Source of the DNA: Bryobacterales bacterium
GTDB lineage: Bacteria; Acidobacteriota; Terriglobia; Bryobacterales; Bryobacteraceae
Direction of reading: 5' to 3'
Length of the DNA stretch: 32,133 nucleotides
NCBI GenBank assembly: GCA_003152325.1
Contig: PLZX01000336.1
Location: forward strand, 58,159-90,291
In this document: in pieces, positions 7,666 to 18,186 of the stretch
Layout: every line of letters begins with the position of its first letter
Position numbering within the stretch: the first letter of the stretch is position 1
Notes under the pieces: generated by a model
Seen by the model: the letters and a program-made list of their open reading frames with translations, nothing else
Databases searched by the model: none
What the model was told of the DNA's origin: nothing
Made by a program: the position numbers and the translations under genes

Positions 7666-9324
7666 ATGGAGGTCCCGTTGTCTAGAGTTCGCACCCGCAT
7701 CGCCTTCAGGATTCTGACGGCCTGCCTCGCCGCCGGAACCGCCGCCACGCTTTGGCCCCAGGCAGCGCCGAAGCCGGCAGCGCCCGTTGTGGGCAAATCG
7801 GCGCGCTACTGCAATCCACTCCCCATCGAAGCGTCTTCCCGCGACGGCTCTCCGCAGGGTATCGGCCTTGGTGACGTCACCGTGGTGCGCGAGGCGAATA
7901 GATACTACTTGTTCGCCACCGGCGGCGGCGCCTGGGTTTCCCCGGACCTGGTGGACTGGAAGTACCAGGCGGTGGAAGTACGCGGCAGTCGCGTCCCCGT
8001 GGCGCCGCACGTAGTCAAGTACCAAGGTGCCTTCTACCTGGCGGGCAACAGCTCCCCGCTGTACAAGGCTGCGGATGTCCTCGGCCCCTACGAACTGGCC
8101 GGCCCCTGGAAGGACGAGAAGGGCCAGCCGTGGAAGGGCGTAACGAACGGCACGGCCTGGCAGAGTGGATTCGATGTCGACATTTTTGTCGACGACGATG
8201 GCAAGCCGTATCTGTACTTCCCCGGCAGATCGACGGAGGGAATCTATGTAGTGCCGCTGGACCCCGCCGACTTGAGCCGGTTCGCGAGCGCCCCCAAGCA
8301 TCTCTTCGGCTTCCAGAGCGCGCACAGCTGGGAGCGATGGGGTGAGTCGAACGAATACACCAACGTGGCATGGATCGAAGGCCCCTGGATGTTCAAGCAG
8401 AGCGGCATCTATTACCTGGAATACAGCGGGTCGGGCACGCAATGGCTGTCCTACGCCACCGGAGTGTACACCGCCCGCAGCCCGTTGGGACCGTTCACTT
8501 ACGCGCCCGGAAATCCTCTGCTGCGGAAAACGACCGGCATCGTGACGGGACCCGGTCATGGCTGTGCCGTGCAAGGTCCCAACGGCAACTGGTGGCAGTT
8601 CTACACCATCGTGATGTCGAATCCTCCGGGCGGGCGACGGCTGGGCATGGATCCCATCGGCTTCGACGCGAACGGCAACTTGTCCGTCCGTGTCAGCGAG
8701 ACGCCACAGTGGGCTCCTGGTGTGGTGGCCAATCCGGCGCGGGCCGGGGATTCCGGGTCCATTCCTCTGACGATCAACAAACTGCGCGCCATGAATCAGC
8801 GCGGCAAGTTCTCCAGCCAGCGTCCCGGCCACGACGCCGCTTACGCGCTGGACAACTCGAACGGAACGTGGTGGGAACCTGCGGAGGATGATGCCCAGCC
8901 GTCGCTAACCGTCGACCTGGGGTCCATCACCGAGTTCGAGAGCGAGCAATTGTTCACGGTGGATTCCAGCCGCATCGAATTCATCGCCGGCCGAGGCGGC
9001 TTCGGTGGCGCGGGCGGACGTGGCACAGGCCAGCAACCCGCGGCGCAGCAGCCCGCCACCCAGCGCGCGGGAGCCACGGCGTTCCGCTACAAGATCGAGA
9101 CCTCGCGCGACGGCCAGGCTTTCTCGACGATTCTCGATAAGACGGGCAACACCGTCACGAAGTACACGGAGTTTGACGAGCTGACTCCGACCTCGTGCCG
9201 GTACGTGCGGCTGACCATCACCGACTGGCCGCACATCGGCACTACCCCTCTGGGAATCACCGACTTCACGGTCTTCGGAAAGTCAGTAGAGGCCGAAAAA
9301 CCTAAGGTTGGTTCAGGAAGATGA
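7666..9324 (+). CDS. Secreted GH43 beta-xylosidase/arabinofuranosidase-like enzyme with F5/8C-type domain
   Basis: This 552-residue protein has a signal peptide (about 1-33) and a GH43 domain (about 45-350) with Asp70 (GLGDVTVV), Asp172 (FDVDIFVDDDGK), Glu238 (AWIEGPW) and His298 (GPGHG) as the likely base, modulator, acid and metal-site residues. A discoidin/F5/8C-like (CBM32-type) domain (about 375-540) follows, split by a Gly/Arg/Gln/Ala insertion at 442-470. The start is ambiguous. ATG 7666 has no clear ribosome site, whereas TTG 7678 has GGAGG five bases upstream and would still leave a full signal peptide. Its stop overlaps the next start (ATGA, 9321-9324), so the two are translationally coupled. 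Confidence 0.88.
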   Translation: MEVPLSRVRTRIAFRILTACLAAGTAATLWPQAAPKPAAPVVGKSARYCNPLPIEASSRDGSPQGIGLGDVTVVREANRYYLFATGGGAWVSPDLVDWKYQAVEVRGSRVPVAPHVVKYQGAFYLAGNSSPLYKAADVLGPYELAGPWKDEKGQPWKGVTNGTAWQSGFDVDIFVDDDGKPYLYFPGRSTEGIYVVPLDPADLSRFASAPKHLFGFQSAHSWERWGESNEYTNVAWIEGPWMFKQSGIYYLEYSGSGTQWLSYATGVYTARSPLGPFTYAPGNPLLRKTTGIVTGPGHGCAVQGPNGNWWQFYTIVMSNPPGGRRLGMDPIGFDANGNLSVRVSETPQWAPGVVANPARAGDSGSIPLTINKLRAMNQRGKFSSQRPGHDAAYALDNSNGTWWEPAEDDAQPSLTVDLGSITEFESEQLFTVDSSRIEFIAGRGGFGGAGGRGTGQQPAAQQPATQRAGATAFRYKIETSRDGQAFSTILDKTGNTVTKYTEFDELTPTSCRYVRLTITDWPHIGTTPLGITDFTVFGKSVEAEKPKVGSGR

Positions 9325-11303
9325 AGATGTTCTTCTTTTCGGTAGTGGCAGCCCTCGCGCTGCTGAATGGGAATGCATTCGCCGCGCCGCCCCAGGAGAC
9401 TGCTCCGCTCCCATTCGTCAGCCCGATCTTCGGCGACAACATGGTGCTGCAACGCGGCAAACCCAACGTTGTCTGGGGATGGTCGCAGCCGGGAGACACG
9501 GTGCGCATGGAGATCGGGGAGAACTCGGCAACAGGCACCGCGGGGGCGGATGGCAAGTGGCAGGTGCGAATCCAGCCTCCCGCGCCGGGCGGGCCTTACA
9601 CGGTCAAGATCTCCGGCCGCCAGACCGTGGAGTTGCACGACGTGCTGGTGGGCGACGTCTGGATCTGCGCAGGCCAGTCGAATATGCAGTTCAGCCTCGG
9701 GCAGGCACGAAACGGGGCCGAGGAAATCAAGAACGCCAACTATCCTGACATGCGTTACTACCTAGTCGGCGAGCGCGCGTCCTATTCGCGCCAGGACGTA
9801 CCGCGCGGCGGCTCTTGGAGAGTGGTTTCGCCGACCACGCTGGGCGGCCGCGGAGGTGGAATTTCAGCGGCAGCATACTTCTTCGCCAAGAAACTGCGGG
9901 AATCCGTGAAAGTGCCGATCGGCCTGGTCCAGGAAGCCGTGGGCGGGATTCCGGCCGAGACATTCGTCAGCGTGGATGGCTTACGTCCGCTGAAAGACTT
10001 CGATGCGCGCATCGCGTTTCTCGAAAGCCAGAAGCAGAAGGGCGGCCGGGAATACGGCAACTACATCATGCCCTGGTACGACGAGTACGACATCGGCTCG
10101 AAGAACGGTTCCTGGGCGGATCCGGCGCTCGACGATTCGTCGTGGAAGACAGTTCCACTCCAGGGCGCCTTCAAGGAAATGGGCGTCTCCGATGTTCCCA
10201 GCCTCATCTGGTTCCGCAAGGAGATCACGCTTCCCGAGACGCTTCCGCAGGGCGCCGCCCGAATCTACCTCGGCAACATCGACAAGATGGACACGGTCTA
10301 CGTGAATGGTCAGCAGGTGGGCTCGAGTTCCTGGGTGGAGAACCCGCGAGTGTATGGCGTGCGGAGTTTGAAACCGGGACGGAACGTGATTGCCATCCGC
10401 TTGTTCAACGTCAAGCCCGACGGCGGATTCATCAGCCCGGCCGACACTCTTCGCATGGTTCTGGGCGACGGCACGGCGATCCCGTTGGCCGGTGTGTGGA
10501 AGGGCAAGGTAGCCGTGGACGGCCACCCGCCCCAACCGCTGCCCCCCGGATACGAAAGCGTGACGAGCATGGTGAGCGTTTTGTACAACGGCATGCTGGT
10601 GCCGATCGCACCCATCGCCATCACCGGCGCGATCTGGTATCAGGGCGAGTCCAACGCCGAACGCGGCTACCAATACCGCAAACTGCTCCCGGCCATGATC
10701 GCCGATTGGCGGAAACTGTTTGGCCAGGGCGATTTCCCGTTCTACATCGTCAGCCTTCCGGCGTACATGCACCGCAAGGAAGCCCCGGGTGACGACTCCT
10801 GGGCCGAGATGAGGGAAGCCCAGGCTCTGGTCGCGAAGACGGTAGCGAATTCGTGTGTCGCCATCACGGTCGATACGGGCGACCCCGACAACATCCACCC
10901 CATCGACAAGAAAGAAGTCGGCGACCGCTTGGGCCTCTGCGCCCTGGCCGGACATTACGGCGTCAAGGTTCCGTATTCCGGGCCGACCTTTTCCAAAGTG
11001 GAGCCGCTGCCTGACGCATTGAAACTCCACTTCGATCACGCCGACGGAGGACTGGTGGTGAAGGGCGACAAGCTGGGCGAGTTCGCGGTCGCCAGCGACG
11101 ATCACAAGTGGTACTGGGCGGAGGCGCGCATCGAAGGCGATTCGGTGATCGTGTCGTCGGCGGCGGTCCCCAATCCGAAGGCAGCGCGTTACGCCTGGCA
11201 ATCGAATCCGCTCGCCACGCTGTTCAACGGTGCGGGACTTCCGGCCGTGCCCTTCCGCACCGACGATTGGCCCGGCGTCACGGTAGGGAAGACGATCTAT
11301 TGA
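9321..11303 (+). CDS. Secreted SGNH acetylesterase, sialate O-acetylesterase/CE20-like
   Basis: This 660-residue enzyme should remove O-acetyl groups from sugars. After a signal peptide (about 1-22) and a small beta domain (30-110), the SGNH core starts at CAGQSNM with nucleophile Ser120. [11 protein letters not shown] (439-449) supplies the oxyanion region and DPDNIHP the Asp523-His526 pair. A jelly-roll domain (about 255-385, VYVNGQQVG) is inserted between the halves of the core. This is the layout of CE20 xyloglucan acetylesterases as well as of sialate esterases. The fucosidase and glucanase next door make plant xyloglucan the more likely target. A short GGRGGG loop lies at 175-180. Its start overlaps the stop of GH43. 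Confidence 0.87.
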   Translation: MKMFFFSVVAALALLNGNAFAAPPQETAPLPFVSPIFGDNMVLQRGKPNVVWGWSQPGDTVRMEIGENSATGTAGADGKWQVRIQPPAPGGPYTVKISGRQTVELHDVLVGDVWICAGQSNMQFSLGQARNGAEEIKNANYPDMRYYLVGERASYSRQDVPRGGSWRVVSPTTLGGRGGGISAAAYFFAKKLRESVKVPIGLVQEAVGGIPAETFVSVDGLRPLKDFDARIAFLESQKQKGGREYGNYIMPWYDEYDIGSKNGSWADPALDDSSWKTVPLQGAFKEMGVSDVPSLIWFRKEITLPETLPQGAARIYLGNIDKMDTVYVNGQQVGSSSWVENPRVYGVRSLKPGRNVIAIRLFNVKPDGGFISPADTLRMVLGDGTAIPLAGVWKGKVAVDGHPPQPLPPGYESVTSMVSVLYNGMLVPIAPIAITGAIWYQGESNAERGYQYRKLLPAMIADWRKLFGQGDFPFYIVSLPAYMHRKEAPGDDSWAEMREAQALVAKTVANSCVAITVDTGDPDNIHPIDKKEVGDRLGLCALAGHYGVKVPYSGPTFSKVEPLPDALKLHFDHADGGLVVKGDKLGEFAVASDDHKWYWAEARIEGDSVIVSSAAVPNPKAARYAWQSNPLATLFNGAGLPAVPFRTDDWPGVTVGKTIY

Positions 11304-11310
11304 AGAGGCT

Positions 11311-13713
11311 ATGATACAGCTCCGGTCTTTATCCAATCTCCCCGTGTTCGCGTTGCTGGCCTGCGCAGGCCTGTGCCGTGCGCAGGATGACAATGCACTG
11401 AGGCTCTGGTACCGTCAACCCGCACAGCAGTGGGTGCAAGCGCTGCCGGTAGGCAACGGCCGCCTGGCCGCCATGGTCTTCGGTGACGTTCGAAAAGAGC
11501 ATCTCCAGTTGAACGAGGACACCGTCTGGTCGGGCGACAAGCACGACCGGAGCAATCCCGAAGCCGCCAAGTCCGTGCCGGAAATTCGACGACTGCTGAT
11601 GGAAGGACACCCCGCGGAGGCGCAGGCCCTGGCGGATAAGACCATGATCAGCATCCCCAAGGCGCTCCCCGTCTACCAGACGCTCGGCGACCTCTGGTTC
11701 GATTTCGGCGAACAGCCGGAGATCTCCAACTACCACCGCGAACTGAACCTGGATAGCGGCATCGCATCCGTGGAGTATTCAGCCGGCGGCGTCCGCTACA
11801 AACGCGAGATTTTCGCCTCCGCGCTGTGCCACTGCATCCTGGTGCGTCTGACTGCCGATAAGCCTGGCACCATTTCGTTCCGCGCCACGATGACCCGGCC
11901 CGCCGACGCCACCACCGAGTCGGAGGCCGGAAAGTTGATCATGACTGGCCAGGCGCTGCCGAAGAGAGCGCCGGGAGAAGTCAACTCAGGAGTTCGCTTC
12001 CGCTCCGAAATGAAGGCGACGGTTGCCGGCGGACACGTGGAGAACGCGGGCGACCATCTCGATGTGACCAAGGCCGACAGCGTAACTCTCGCCATCGTGG
12101 CCGCGACTGACTTCCGGGAGAAAGACCTTGCCTCCGCCTGTGTGCGGGATCTGAGCGGGTCCGCCCGCGCCTACGAGACCCTGCGGAAGGAGCACATGGC
12201 GGATCATCAGCACTTCTTCCGTCGAGTGCGACTGGAACTTCCGGTGGATGCGGCGACGCGCGCTCTCCCCACCGACGAGAGGTTGCAGCGCGTCCAGAAA
12301 GGCGCGACGGATGAGGATCTGGCCTCGCTCTATTTTCAATATGGAAGATACCTGCTGATTGCGAGCAGCCGTCCCGGCAGCATGGCGGCGAATCTTCAGG
12401 GCAAATGGAACGACAGCCTGACGCCGGCTTGGGGCAGCAAGTACACGATCAACATCAACACCGAGATGAACTACTGGCCGGCGGAAACCTGCAACCTCTC
12501 GGAACTGACCGATCCGCTGTTCAGCCTGATCGAGAGCGGACGGGAGAACGGCCGTCAGGTGGCCAAGTCCTACTACAACGCCGGCGGATTCGTCCTGCAT
12601 CACAACACCGATTTGTGGGGGGATGCCGTTCCGATCGATGGCGCGCGGTGGGGCGTCTGGCCAATGGGCGCTGCGTGGCTCTCGCTGCACCTGGCCGAGC
12701 ATTATGACTTCACGCGCGACCGCAGATTCTTGGCCGAGCGCGGCTACCCAGTGATGAAGGAGGCGGCGCAGTTTTTCCTCGATTACCTCGCCCCGGACGG
12801 AAAAGGTCACTTGGTGACAGGGCCTTCGACGTCACCGGAGAACGAATACCGGTTGCCCTCGGGGGAAAGGGCGGTCCTCACGATGGGGCCGACCATGGAC
12901 ACCGAGATTCTCCATGCGTTGTTCAGCCGTGTGATGGAGGCCAGCGAGGTTCTCGGGACCGACGCCGAGTTCCGCGCCAGGGTAGCGGCGGCCCGTGAGA
13001 AACTGCTGCCGCTGCGCATTGGGCGATTCGGCCAGATTCAGGAATGGCCGGAAGACTACGACGAAACGGAACCCGGGCACCGGCACATGTCGCAGTTGTT
13101 CGCACTGTTTCCCGGGAACCAGATCACGCGCCAAAAGACTCCGGAGCTCGCGGCCGCGGCCCGCGCCACCATCGAGCGGCGTCTGGCGAATGGAGGCGGC
13201 CACACCGGATGGAGCCGCGCATGGATCATCAACTTCTGGACGCGCCTAGCCGACAGGGACGAGGCCTACGAGAACCTGCTCGCCCTCTTCCGCAATTCCA
13301 CGCTGCCGAACCTTTTCGACAACCATCCGCCGTTTCAGATAGACGGCAACTTTGGAGCTACCGCCGCGATTGCCGAGATGCTGGTGCAGAGCCACGCCGG
13401 CGAACTCGAGTTGCTTCCCGCTCTGCCGCGGGCGTGGAGTGCGGGCAAGGTGAGCGGGCTGCGTGCGCGCGGCGGACTGGAACTCGACCTTGCGTGGGCG
13501 GATGGATTGCCCGCCACCGCGACCTTGAAGCCGCTGGTCGATAGTGTTCAGCAGCTTCGGATCGCTCCCGGCATCCGCATCCGCGTGATCCGGGATGGCC
13601 ACAGCGCGCTTCCCGCGGCGCCGGTGGCGAATGGAACAGCGCGGCTGAGCCTCAAAGCAGGGCACGTTTACAGCATCGAGTTCGGGAGGCAACAGGAGAG
13701 CCAAAAGAAATGA
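11311..13713 (+). CDS. Secreted GH95 alpha-L-fucosidase
   Basis: At 800 residues this has normal GH95 length. A signal peptide (about 1-24) is followed by the N-terminal beta domain (WYRQPAQQW to about 270), a linker and an (alpha/alpha)6 barrel with ANLQGKWND (360-368), [11 protein letters not shown] (382-392), the [10 protein letters not shown] pocket (430-439), the likely acid Glu510 in STSPENEY and Asp678 in [10 protein letters not shown]. The family releases alpha-1,2-linked L-fucose or L-galactose, as found at the tips of xyloglucan side chains. It starts seven bases after the esterase gene with GAAGAGG upstream. Unlike most neighbours it carries no Gly/Arg-rich insertion, which makes it a useful contrast. 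Confidence 0.95.
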   Translation: MIQLRSLSNLPVFALLACAGLCRAQDDNALRLWYRQPAQQWVQALPVGNGRLAAMVFGDVRKEHLQLNEDTVWSGDKHDRSNPEAAKSVPEIRRLLMEGHPAEAQALADKTMISIPKALPVYQTLGDLWFDFGEQPEISNYHRELNLDSGIASVEYSAGGVRYKREIFASALCHCILVRLTADKPGTISFRATMTRPADATTESEAGKLIMTGQALPKRAPGEVNSGVRFRSEMKATVAGGHVENAGDHLDVTKADSVTLAIVAATDFREKDLASACVRDLSGSARAYETLRKEHMADHQHFFRRVRLELPVDAATRALPTDERLQRVQKGATDEDLASLYFQYGRYLLIASSRPGSMAANLQGKWNDSLTPAWGSKYTININTEMNYWPAETCNLSELTDPLFSLIESGRENGRQVAKSYYNAGGFVLHHNTDLWGDAVPIDGARWGVWPMGAAWLSLHLAEHYDFTRDRRFLAERGYPVMKEAAQFFLDYLAPDGKGHLVTGPSTSPENEYRLPSGERAVLTMGPTMDTEILHALFSRVMEASEVLGTDAEFRARVAAAREKLLPLRIGRFGQIQEWPEDYDETEPGHRHMSQLFALFPGNQITRQKTPELAAAARATIERRLANGGGHTGWSRAWIINFWTRLADRDEAYENLLALFRNSTLPNLFDNHPPFQIDGNFGATAAIAEMLVQSHAGELELLPALPRAWSAGKVSGLRARGGLELDLAWADGLPATATLKPLVDSVQQLRIAPGIRIRVIRDGHSALPAAPVANGTARLSLKAGHVYSIEFGRQQESQKK

Positions 13714-13807
13714 TGTTGCGTCGGCTCGAGGTCAGCAGGCAAGAGCACTGAAGATGCAGCAAAAAGTACATACCGGACACCAAATCTTTGAGAGGATTCT
13801 ACCGTTT

Positions 13808-16489
13808 ATGCTAAGTCACCAGCGATCCGTAGCTATAGGCGCCCTGTTATCGGGCCTGTCCCTGTTTGCCGCCGATTTCACCATGAAGGTGACGGACAGC
13901 GGCTACCTCAATACGCAGGGCTTCAGTGTCATGCTGTACGACAGCACTTATCACCCTGTCTTCGTCGACCAGAAGAACACCGCCATGGAGATGATTCTCC
14001 ACGGTCAGCGCATCGCCACCAACGGAGATGTGCGCCTGATGCCGACGCCGGAACAGTGGGACCTGGTGGCGCAGTTGAAGGGACGCCAGCACGATAAGGA
14101 CCGGCTCACCGCCAACCTGTCGTTTCCCAGCTTCCAGATGGACTACACCCTGGAAGTGGCCGCCGAGCCGGGTGGAGTGCGGGTCAGTGTGAACCTCGAT
14201 AAACCGTTGCCGGAGAAACTGGCTGGGCGCGCGGGCTTCAATCTGGAGTTTCTGCCCTCTATCTACATGGGCAAGACTTATGCAGTGGACAACGCTTCGT
14301 TCGGTGTGTTCCCACGCGTACCCCGGGACCCGATGATCAAGGTCTTGCCGCTCGCGGATGAACCGAAGAAGCTCTATTATTTGGAGGACTGGGATAAGGC
14401 AAAAGGCTATACGCAGCCGCTGCCGTTCGCCGAGGGGAAGAGCATTACCATGGCGGTGGATGACGCACAGGCCCGGATTACGATCCAGTCCGATACGGGC
14501 AACGTCGCCATGTTTGACGGACGCAACCGGGCGCAGAACGGCTGGTTCGTGCTGCGCACGTTGATTCCGGCAGGCAAGACGACCGGCGCTGTTGTGTGGC
14601 ACATCCGGCCGGACGTGATTCCGAACTGGACGCGGCCGCCGATGGTCGCTCATAGCCAGGTTGGCTACGCGCCGGACTTCCAGAAAGTCGCGGTGATCGA
14701 ACTCGATCCGAAGTTCAACGCACCCAAGACGGCCAGGTTGCTCCGCCTGACGGAGGACGGCTCTTTTAAGCCGGCATTCGAGGCTCCGATTTCGGCTGCT
14801 ACTCCCTTCCTCCGGTACGTTTATTCGAAGTTCGACTTCTCTTCGGTGAAGGACCCCGGCCTGTATGTGATCGAATACGCCGGCCAACGTACCCCGCCGT
14901 TCCCGATCGCCAAGGACGTTTATAGCAAGATCTGGCAGAACAGTCTGGCTGGCCACCTTGCCGTGCAGATGGACCACGTCTCCGTGCGAGAGGGCTATCG
15001 GCTGTGGCACGGGGCCTCGCACCTGGACGACGCCCGCCAGGCTCCGCTCAACGAGAATCACTTTGACGGATGGAGACAAGGCCCGACAACGGATTCCCCC
15101 TTCCAGCCCGGCGAGCACATCCCTGGCCTGAACGTGGGCGGATGGTATGACGCTGGCGATTTCGACCTCCCGGTAGGCAGCCAGTTCAGCGTCATTCAGC
15201 GCCTCGCCCTCGCTTACCGGGAGTTTAATCTGAAGTATGACGACCTCACCGTCGACGAGGAGTCGCGCGAAGTCGAGATGCACCGTCCGGACGGAATTCC
15301 CGACGCAGTCCAGCAGGTGAAGCACGGCGTCCTGTATATCCTCGGTCAGATCAAGGCCATCGGACACCCCATTCCGGGCATCAACGAGCCCTACCTCCGG
15401 GAGTACACGCACCTTGGCGATGGCGCTTCCAAGACAGATGGCCGCATTTACGATCCCAAGCTGGGCCCCAATGAAGTGAAGGGCGATTACTCCGGCAAGC
15501 CCGACGACCGCTGGGCGTTCACCAACAAGTCCGCCAACCTGCAGTGGGGCGCTGCTGCCTCGCTGGCAGCGGCGGCCGGCGCGCTGAAGGGCTGGGACGA
15601 TGCTCTGGCGAAGGAATGCCTGGACGCCGCGGTGAAGCTGTATAGCGACGAAAAGGCCAACCCCACCCCGATCGGTGGCCGCGGTGGTCGCGGACCGGGG
15701 GGAGCGGGCACGCCGGGAGCCCCGGGAGCCGCTGGTACGGCGGGAACTGCGGGCGGACGGGGCGGAAGGGGCGCACAGAATCCTCCTGCCGGACAGGCCC
15801 AGCCTGCCGCACCCGTCGGCGCACCTCCTGGATTTGGCGGACCGGGCGGTTTCGGCGGCGCCGCGCAGGATTGGAATGCAGCTCTGGAACTGCTGATTGC
15901 CACCAACGGCGCCGAGCCCTATATGTCTCGCGTGAAGGACCTGTTCCCCACTGTGGTGCAGCAGATCGGTAGAAACAACTGGAACGTGATCCGCGCGCTG
16001 CCGTACCTGGATGCCAGCGCAAAGGCGCAGGCCCACGAAGCCGTCCAGAAGTACATGGCGACTGTGGATCAGGAAATGGACGCCACGCCGTTCGGCGTTC
16101 CTCCCAGCCGCGGTACCTGGGGCGGATCTGGCGCCGTAGTGGAAATGGCTGTCCGGATGTACTTCCTGCACAAGACGTTTCCGGATCTCGTGAGTCCGGA
16201 ATACGCGCTTCGCGCAGTCAACTACATCCTGGGCACGCATCCAGTGTCGAGCACCTCGTATGTTGCGTCGGTAGGCACGGTATCGAAGCTGAAGATGTAC
16301 GGGAACAACCGCGCGGATAACACTTTCATTCCGGGTGCTGTGATCCCGGGCTACATCATCATCAGGCCGGACTTCCCCGAGTGCATCGACGACTTTGGGT
16401 TCCTGTGGTTCGAACACGAAGCTGTGGTCGCCGATTCCGCGAACTGGGTGATCGCCGGCAACGCCGCTGATGCGATCGTGAAAAAGTAA
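13808..16489 (+). CDS. Secreted GH9 glucanase with long Gly/Arg-rich insertion
   Basis: This 893-residue enzyme probably cuts beta-1,4-glucan or xyloglucan backbones. A signal peptide (about 1-21) precedes an unassigned beta-rich N-terminal domain (25-270), a CelD_N-type immunoglobulin-like domain (about 278-370) and a GH9 (alpha/alpha)6 barrel. The barrel has the catalytic Asp448/Asp451 in GGWYDAGDFD and the probable acid Glu871 in FEHEAVVADSANW. The barrel is interrupted at 621-686 by a 66-residue Gly/Ala/Pro/Arg segment. I chose ATG 13808 (MLSHQRSVAIGALL) because a standard signal peptide starts there and AGAGGA lies 11 bases upstream. ATG 13754 would add 18 residues encoded by unusually A/T-rich DNA. 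The in-frame gap to GH95 is 94 bases. Confidence 0.9.
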   Translation: MLSHQRSVAIGALLSGLSLFAADFTMKVTDSGYLNTQGFSVMLYDSTYHPVFVDQKNTAMEMILHGQRIATNGDVRLMPTPEQWDLVAQLKGRQHDKDRLTANLSFPSFQMDYTLEVAAEPGGVRVSVNLDKPLPEKLAGRAGFNLEFLPSIYMGKTYAVDNASFGVFPRVPRDPMIKVLPLADEPKKLYYLEDWDKAKGYTQPLPFAEGKSITMAVDDAQARITIQSDTGNVAMFDGRNRAQNGWFVLRTLIPAGKTTGAVVWHIRPDVIPNWTRPPMVAHSQVGYAPDFQKVAVIELDPKFNAPKTARLLRLTEDGSFKPAFEAPISAATPFLRYVYSKFDFSSVKDPGLYVIEYAGQRTPPFPIAKDVYSKIWQNSLAGHLAVQMDHVSVREGYRLWHGASHLDDARQAPLNENHFDGWRQGPTTDSPFQPGEHIPGLNVGGWYDAGDFDLPVGSQFSVIQRLALAYREFNLKYDDLTVDEESREVEMHRPDGIPDAVQQVKHGVLYILGQIKAIGHPIPGINEPYLREYTHLGDGASKTDGRIYDPKLGPNEVKGDYSGKPDDRWAFTNKSANLQWGAAASLAAAAGALKGWDDALAKECLDAAVKLYSDEKANPTPIGGRGGRGPGGAGTPGAPGAAGTAGTAGGRGGRGAQNPPAGQAQPAAPVGAPPGFGGPGGFGGAAQDWNAALELLIATNGAEPYMSRVKDLFPTVVQQIGRNNWNVIRALPYLDASAKAQAHEAVQKYMATVDQEMDATPFGVPPSRGTWGGSGAVVEMAVRMYFLHKTFPDLVSPEYALRAVNYILGTHPVSSTSYVASVGTVSKLKMYGNNRADNTFIPGAVIPGYIIIRPDFPECIDDFGFLWFEHEAVVADSANWVIAGNAADAIVKK

Positions 16490-16505
16490 CGTCCGGGCTG
16501 CCAGT

Positions 16506-18167
16506 ATGAACCGGATTTGGCAGCAAAGCGTCGATCCGCTGGGTAACGCCTGGCTATCTACGCTAGCGGCGGCGATTCCTGTCTGCACGCTTTTCTTCCT
16601 GCTGGCGGTGAAGCGCTCTGCCGCCTGGCGTGCCGCCCTGTATGGCTTCGTGGCGGCGGTGATCGTCGCGCTGGCAGTATTCCACATGCCTGCCGTGATG
16701 GTAGCGGGCGCGGTGGCCGACGGCTTGGTGTTCGGTTGGTTCCGGATTGCGTGGATCGTCGTGGCGGCCGTGTTTGTTTACGACGTTTCGGTGGAGTCCG
16801 GCCAGTTCACGGTCATCAAGCAATCAATCGCGGCGATCTCGGATGACCGTCGTTTGCAGGTGCTGCTGATCGCGTTCGCATTTGGAGCGCTGCTTGAGGG
16901 CGCGGGCGGAGGCGGCGCGCCGGTCGCTGTCACGGGAGCCATGATGATCGGTCTCGGCTTCCCTCCCTTGCAGACGGCCTTGCTCTGCCTGATCGCAAAT
17001 TCCGCACCCGTCGCGTTCGGCGGCCTGGGTAATCCGGTGCGCTCCCTGGTGGCCGTCACCGGCTTGCCCGAAGCCGATTTCAGCGCCATGCTGGGCCGCA
17101 TTCTGCCGCTGACTACGCTGGTGCTTCCATTTTGGCTGGTCCGCGTCCTGACCAATCGGCGCGATACTCTTGCAGCGTGGCCCGGACTGCTCCTGTGTGG
17201 CGTCACCTTCGGCGGGATTCAGTTCTTCTGGTCGAATTTCATGGACGCGTCGCTGGTGGATATCGCCGGCGGATTGATCACGCTTCTGGTGCTGGCGTTC
17301 TTCTTCTGCAAGGTCTGGAGTCCGCGAAAGATCTGGCGCCATGACGAAGACCCGGCTCCCGCGAAAAAATCACCGCATCTCGCTGTCGGCCGCGTCATAT
17401 GGGCGTGGTCTCCGTTCCTGCTGCTAACGGCCTTCGTGGTGCTGTGGGGAGTGCCATCGGTGGCGAAGGTGCTCGAGAAGACCTCGTGGAAACAGCCTGT
17501 CCCGGGTCTTCACCTGCAGGTTTTCCGCATGCCCCCAGTGGTAGCCAAGCCGTATGCGGAATCGGCCTTCTTCGATATTTCCTGGCTCTCCACACCCGGT
17601 ACGGGGACCTTCATCGCCGGCATCCTGGCCGCCCTGGTTGCGGGTCTGCCCCTCCGCCGCACCTTGCGCATCTTCTTCATGTCGTTCTGGCGGCTCAGGC
17701 TGAGCTTGTTGGCAATCATGGCAATGCTCGGCGTCGGCTACATTACGCGCTACTGCGGGATGGACGCCACCATGGGGATGGCGATGGCTCGCACGGGAGT
17801 CCTGTTCCCGTTCTTCGGCACCATGATCGGCTGGCTCGGCGTGGCCCTCAGTGGAACCGACGCCGGCTCCAACGCCTTGTTCGGCAGTCTTCAGGTGATC
17901 ACGGCGAACAAGCTGGGCCTCAGCCCCATCCTGATGGGCGCTGCCAATAGCGCGGGCGGAGTGATGGGCAAGATGATCGCCGCTCAGTCGCTGGTCATCG
18001 GATGCGCCGTCACGGGGCAGGCCGGGCAGGAAGGCGCGTTGTTCCGCGCCGTGCTCAGACACAGCATCGCCCTGCTGGTACTGGTGGGGCTGATCGTGGT
18101 CGCCTACGCCTATGTCTTCCCCGGCGCCATCCCCAGTGGCCACCACTATTGGGGTTCCTCGCAATAG
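16506..18167 (+). CDS. LldP/LctP-family permease (L-lactate permease-like)
   Basis: This 553-residue inner-membrane protein has about 12-14 hydrophobic segments and the two inverted-repeat motifs of lactate permeases: LEGAGGGGAPVAVTGA (130-145) and SGTDAGSNALFGSLQ in the second half. The family is an organic-acid/H+ symporter for L-lactate and glycolate. Here the first motif reads LEGAGGGGAP where the usual form, from memory, is LEGAAGFGAP. The gene starts 16 bases after GH9 with only a weak ribosome site, so it is probably coupled to it. Its place behind a fucosidase could mean transport of L-lactate made from L-fucose breakdown, or of a related sugar acid; this is inference. Confidence 0.85.
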   Translation: MNRIWQQSVDPLGNAWLSTLAAAIPVCTLFFLLAVKRSAAWRAALYGFVAAVIVALAVFHMPAVMVAGAVADGLVFGWFRIAWIVVAAVFVYDVSVESGQFTVIKQSIAAISDDRRLQVLLIAFAFGALLEGAGGGGAPVAVTGAMMIGLGFPPLQTALLCLIANSAPVAFGGLGNPVRSLVAVTGLPEADFSAMLGRILPLTTLVLPFWLVRVLTNRRDTLAAWPGLLLCGVTFGGIQFFWSNFMDASLVDIAGGLITLLVLAFFFCKVWSPRKIWRHDEDPAPAKKSPHLAVGRVIWAWSPFLLLTAFVVLWGVPSVAKVLEKTSWKQPVPGLHLQVFRMPPVVAKPYAESAFFDISWLSTPGTGTFIAGILAALVAGLPLRRTLRIFFMSFWRLRLSLLAIMAMLGVGYITRYCGMDATMGMAMARTGVLFPFFGTMIGWLGVALSGTDAGSNALFGSLQVITANKLGLSPILMGAANSAGGVMGKMIAAQSLVIGCAVTGQAGQEGALFRAVLRHSIALLVLVGLIVVAYAYVFPGAIPSGHHYWGSSQ

Positions 18168-18186
18168 CGGCAGCAGCGGGAGTCGA

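Noticed and set aside
15670-15867. Repeat-rich GC stretch as a CRISPR or tandem-repeat array
   Set aside because: It is in frame within GH9, lacks regular repeat-spacer length, and parallels coding insertions in other genes.
13847-16687. Very long open frame on the minus strand opposite GH9 (also 9981-11393, 3706-4827, 6102-7307 and 7609-8832 opposite other genes)
   Set aside because: These are antisense shadows of GC-rich coding DNA: no recognisable domains, Arg/Val/His-rich composition, and the sense strand holds complete enzymes with catalytic motifs.
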